From CAZOHN01 sp964579325 (lineage in GTDB: Bacteria; Pseudomonadota; Alphaproteobacteria; Rhodobacterales; Rhodobacteraceae), in assembly GCA_964579325.1 (NCBI GenBank), contig CAZOHN010000070.1, positions 1 to 15,395 on the forward strand: a stretch of DNA of 15,395 bases. The letters run 5' to 3'. The notes under the pieces are model-generated. The model was given only the letters and a program-made list of their open reading frames with translations. It ran no database searches and had not been told where the DNA came from. Of this stretch, positions 13,974 through 15,395 are shown one piece after another; the stretch's first letter is position 1; the number at the start of each line of letters is the position of its first letter. The translations under genes were made by a program, and so were the position numbers.

Positions 13974-15080
13974 ATGAAGATCACAGACGTCGAAACCTTT
14001 GCCACGGAATTCGTCTGCTTCGTCAAGGTGACGGCCGACACCGGCGACTTCGGCTGGGGCCAGGTCGCGCCCTATTGCGCGGACATCACCGCTCAGGTCC
14101 TCCATCGGCAGGTCGCGCCCCATGCGCTTGGACAGTCCGCCCTCGACATAGATCATCTCGTCGACCTGATCCCGGAACGGGAGCACAAGTTCCCCGGCTC
14201 CTACCTTCAGCGCGCGCTAGGCGGGCTCGACACCGCGCTGTGGGATCTGCGCGGACGGCTCGAAGGCAAGCCGGTCTGCGAACTCATCGGCGGCACGCCG
14301 GGCCCGCTGAGGGCCTATGCCTCCTCCATGAAGCGCGACATCACCCCTCGGGATGAGGCCGTACGGCTGAGCCGGTTGCGCGACGACTTCGGGTTCGATG
14401 CCTTCAAGTTCCGCATCGGGGCCGAATGTGGCAGAGGCCGGGATGAATGGCCCGGCCGGACCGAGGAAATCGTGCCGACCATGCGCAGGGCCATGGGTGA
14501 CGACATTGCGCTGCTGGTCGATGCCAATTCCTGCTATGCCCCGGAGCAGGCCATCGGGATCGGCAGGATGCTTCAGGATCATGGCATCAGCCACTTCGAG
14601 GAGCCTTGCCCCTACTGGGAATACGAAGAGACCAAGCGGGTCACCGATGTGCTGTCCATCGATGTGACGGGCGGGGAGCAGGACTGCGAACTGCCGAACT
14701 GGCGGCGGATGATCGACTTGAGGGCCGTCGACGTGGTGCAACCTGACATCTGCTATCTGGGCGGGCTGACCCGCACCCTGCGGGTCGCGGAGATGGCGCG
14801 CGCGGCGGGCCTTCCGTGCACGCCGCATTGCGCCAACTGGTCCATGGTGACGCTGTTCACGATGCACCTTCTGCGCGCCATTCCGAATGCCGGGAAGTAT
14901 CTGGAATTCTCGATCGAGCGCGAGGATTACTATCCTTGGCAGTACGGCCTGTTCGTCACCTCGCCCTACGATATCGTCAATGGCAAGGCGACGGTGACGG
15001 ATGCGCCCGGCTGGGGCGTCGAGATCGATCCGGCCTGGCTGGAACGATCTACATATCAGATCAGCTCCATCGAATCCTGA
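13974..15080 (+). CDS. Enolase-superfamily enzyme, mandelate racemase subgroup (racemase or acid-sugar dehydratase-like)
   Basis: These proteins abstract a proton next to a carboxylate, using Mg2+ to stabilise the enolate, and act as racemases or dehydratases. Counting from ATG 13974 (368 residues), the metal ligands are D183 in LVDANS, E209 in FEEPCP and E235 in GGEQD. The catalytic dyad is D258 (QPDICYLGG) with H285 (TPHCAN), and the other face carries K145-F-R147. This full His/Asp dyad is the mandelate racemase-subgroup hallmark, and as I recall the ligand numbering coincides with galactonate dehydratase DgoD, although residue 185 is Asn instead of the second acid-base His. Function is therefore not DgoD. 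ATG 13974 gives the usual MKITDVETF start; ATG 13959 in frame adds five residues, and neither has a strong ribosome binding site. It diverges from mocR and is probably co-regulated with the transporter. Confidence 0.9.
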   Translation: MKITDVETFATEFVCFVKVTADTGDFGWGQVAPYCADITAQVLHRQVAPHALGQSALDIDHLVDLIPEREHKFPGSYLQRALGGLDTALWDLRGRLEGKPVCELIGGTPGPLRAYASSMKRDITPRDEAVRLSRLRDDFGFDAFKFRIGAECGRGRDEWPGRTEEIVPTMRRAMGDDIALLVDANSCYAPEQAIGIGRMLQDHGISHFEEPCPYWEYEETKRVTDVLSIDVTGGEQDCELPNWRRMIDLRAVDVVQPDICYLGGLTRTLRVAEMARAAGLPCTPHCANWSMVTLFTMHLLRAIPNAGKYLEFSIEREDYYPWQYGLFVTSPYDIVNGKATVTDAPGWGVEIDPAWLERSTYQISSIES

Positions 15081-15121
15081 CGCAGCGTAGCAGAACCGTC
15101 AGTACAATCAGGGCGCGCATC
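15081..15121. other. Gap between the enolase-superfamily gene and the IS5-type left end
   Basis: Forty-one bases with no recognisable terminator or gene. Any duplicated target sequence at the insertion point cannot be tested, because the other end of the element lies outside the window. Confidence 0.4.
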
Positions 15122-15395
15122 GGCTCTGTTGCGCAAATCACGTGAGGGATTCATCTCGTGAATCCAGCGTGGTAGCTGGGCTGCATGAGCAGACCGACAC
15201 CCCCCTCCTACAAGACCAGGAACTGGCCGGCCTACAACGAAGCGCTCAAGCGCGCCGCTACGCGGCCTCGCGGACGATCTGGTTCGATCCCGAGATGACC
15301 TGGGGCGGAGAGCCCACCGGCAAGCGTGGTCGGACGCCCGACTACAGTGACGGAGCGATCCAGACCTGCCTGACGATGAAGGTGCTGTTCGGCAT
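15122..15395 (+). mobile_element. IS5-family (IS903-type) insertion sequence, left part; continues past the window
   Basis: The stretch GGCTCTGTTGCGCAAATC at 15122-15139 resembles the terminal inverted repeat of IS903-group elements (GGCTxTGTTGxxxAAATC). It lies 63 bases before the ATG of a transposase whose N-terminal sequence is characteristic of the group. The right end is not in the window, so length and target duplication are unknown. Confidence 0.82.
15185..15395 (+). pseudogene. IS5-family transposase, frameshifted and cut by the window edge
   Basis: From ATG 15185 the frame reads MSRPTPPSYKTRNWPAYNEA and LKR, the usual opening of IS903-type transposases in alphaproteobacteria. After codon 23 it shifts: the bases around 15254-15274 carry an insertion relative to the expected RRGSLTIW, and the frame stops at a TGA after 37 codons. 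From about 15280 another frame resumes the family sequence: WFDPEMTWGGEPTGKRGR, then DYSDGAIQTCLTMKVLFG to the window end. The inserted part looks like GCCGCTACGCGGCC, itself a small inverted repeat, and the net change is about eight bases. The copy is therefore inactive unless rescued by frameshifting, for which the usual slippery run is not seen. Confidence 0.82.

Noticed and set aside
1..15395. CRISPR arrays, tRNA or rRNA genes, replication origin
   Set aside because: I saw no regularly spaced repeats, no tRNA-like cloverleaf and no rRNA-like stretch on reading either strand; this was by eye only.

Overview
The window looks like a high-GC alphaproteobacterial chromosome or large plasmid, most likely a Rhodobacterales-type genome. 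This is inferred from the strong G/C bias at third codon positions, the roseobacter/Paracoccus-like gene families and the insertion sequences. Three blocks are visible.

Block 1 (1-3891, plus strand) is an RNA-repair cassette: the 3' half of hen1 (RNA 3'-terminal ribose 2'-O-methyltransferase), a small RlaP-type nucleotidyltransferase, and full-length pnkp (5' kinase / phosphatase / ligase). The genes overlap or nearly touch (1-base overlap, then a 1-base gap), so they are almost certainly one transcript. Such cassettes reseal RNAs cut by ribotoxins and methylate the 2'-OH at the break so that it cannot be cut again.

Block 2 (3892-5231) is a scar region. It holds a degraded reverse-strand reading frame resembling the start of an exonuclease domain, then the left end of an IS21-family element whose istA is cut off after roughly 135 codons, with no intact gene.

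Block 3 (5232-15080) is an uptake-and-catabolism locus. A minus-strand operon of six genes encodes a PotD/PotF-like binding protein, an ABC ATPase, two permeases, a GMC flavoprotein dehydrogenase and a DAO-family FAD oxidoreductase. Upstream of it lie a MocR-type (GntR-aminotransferase) regulator on the minus strand and, divergently on the plus strand, an enolase-superfamily enzyme of the mandelate racemase subgroup. A matching 24-bp site, ATTGGA-N12-TCCA(A/T)T, occurs both in the divergent promoter region and in front of the transporter operon. It is the best sequence-level reason to treat these eight genes as one regulon under the MocR protein. The substrate is not determined; an amine-bearing, hydroxylated compound fits the enzyme set.

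The right edge (15122-15395) is the start of an IS5/IS903-type element whose transposase is frameshifted after about 23 codons and then runs off the window. The catabolic locus therefore sits between two broken insertion sequences.
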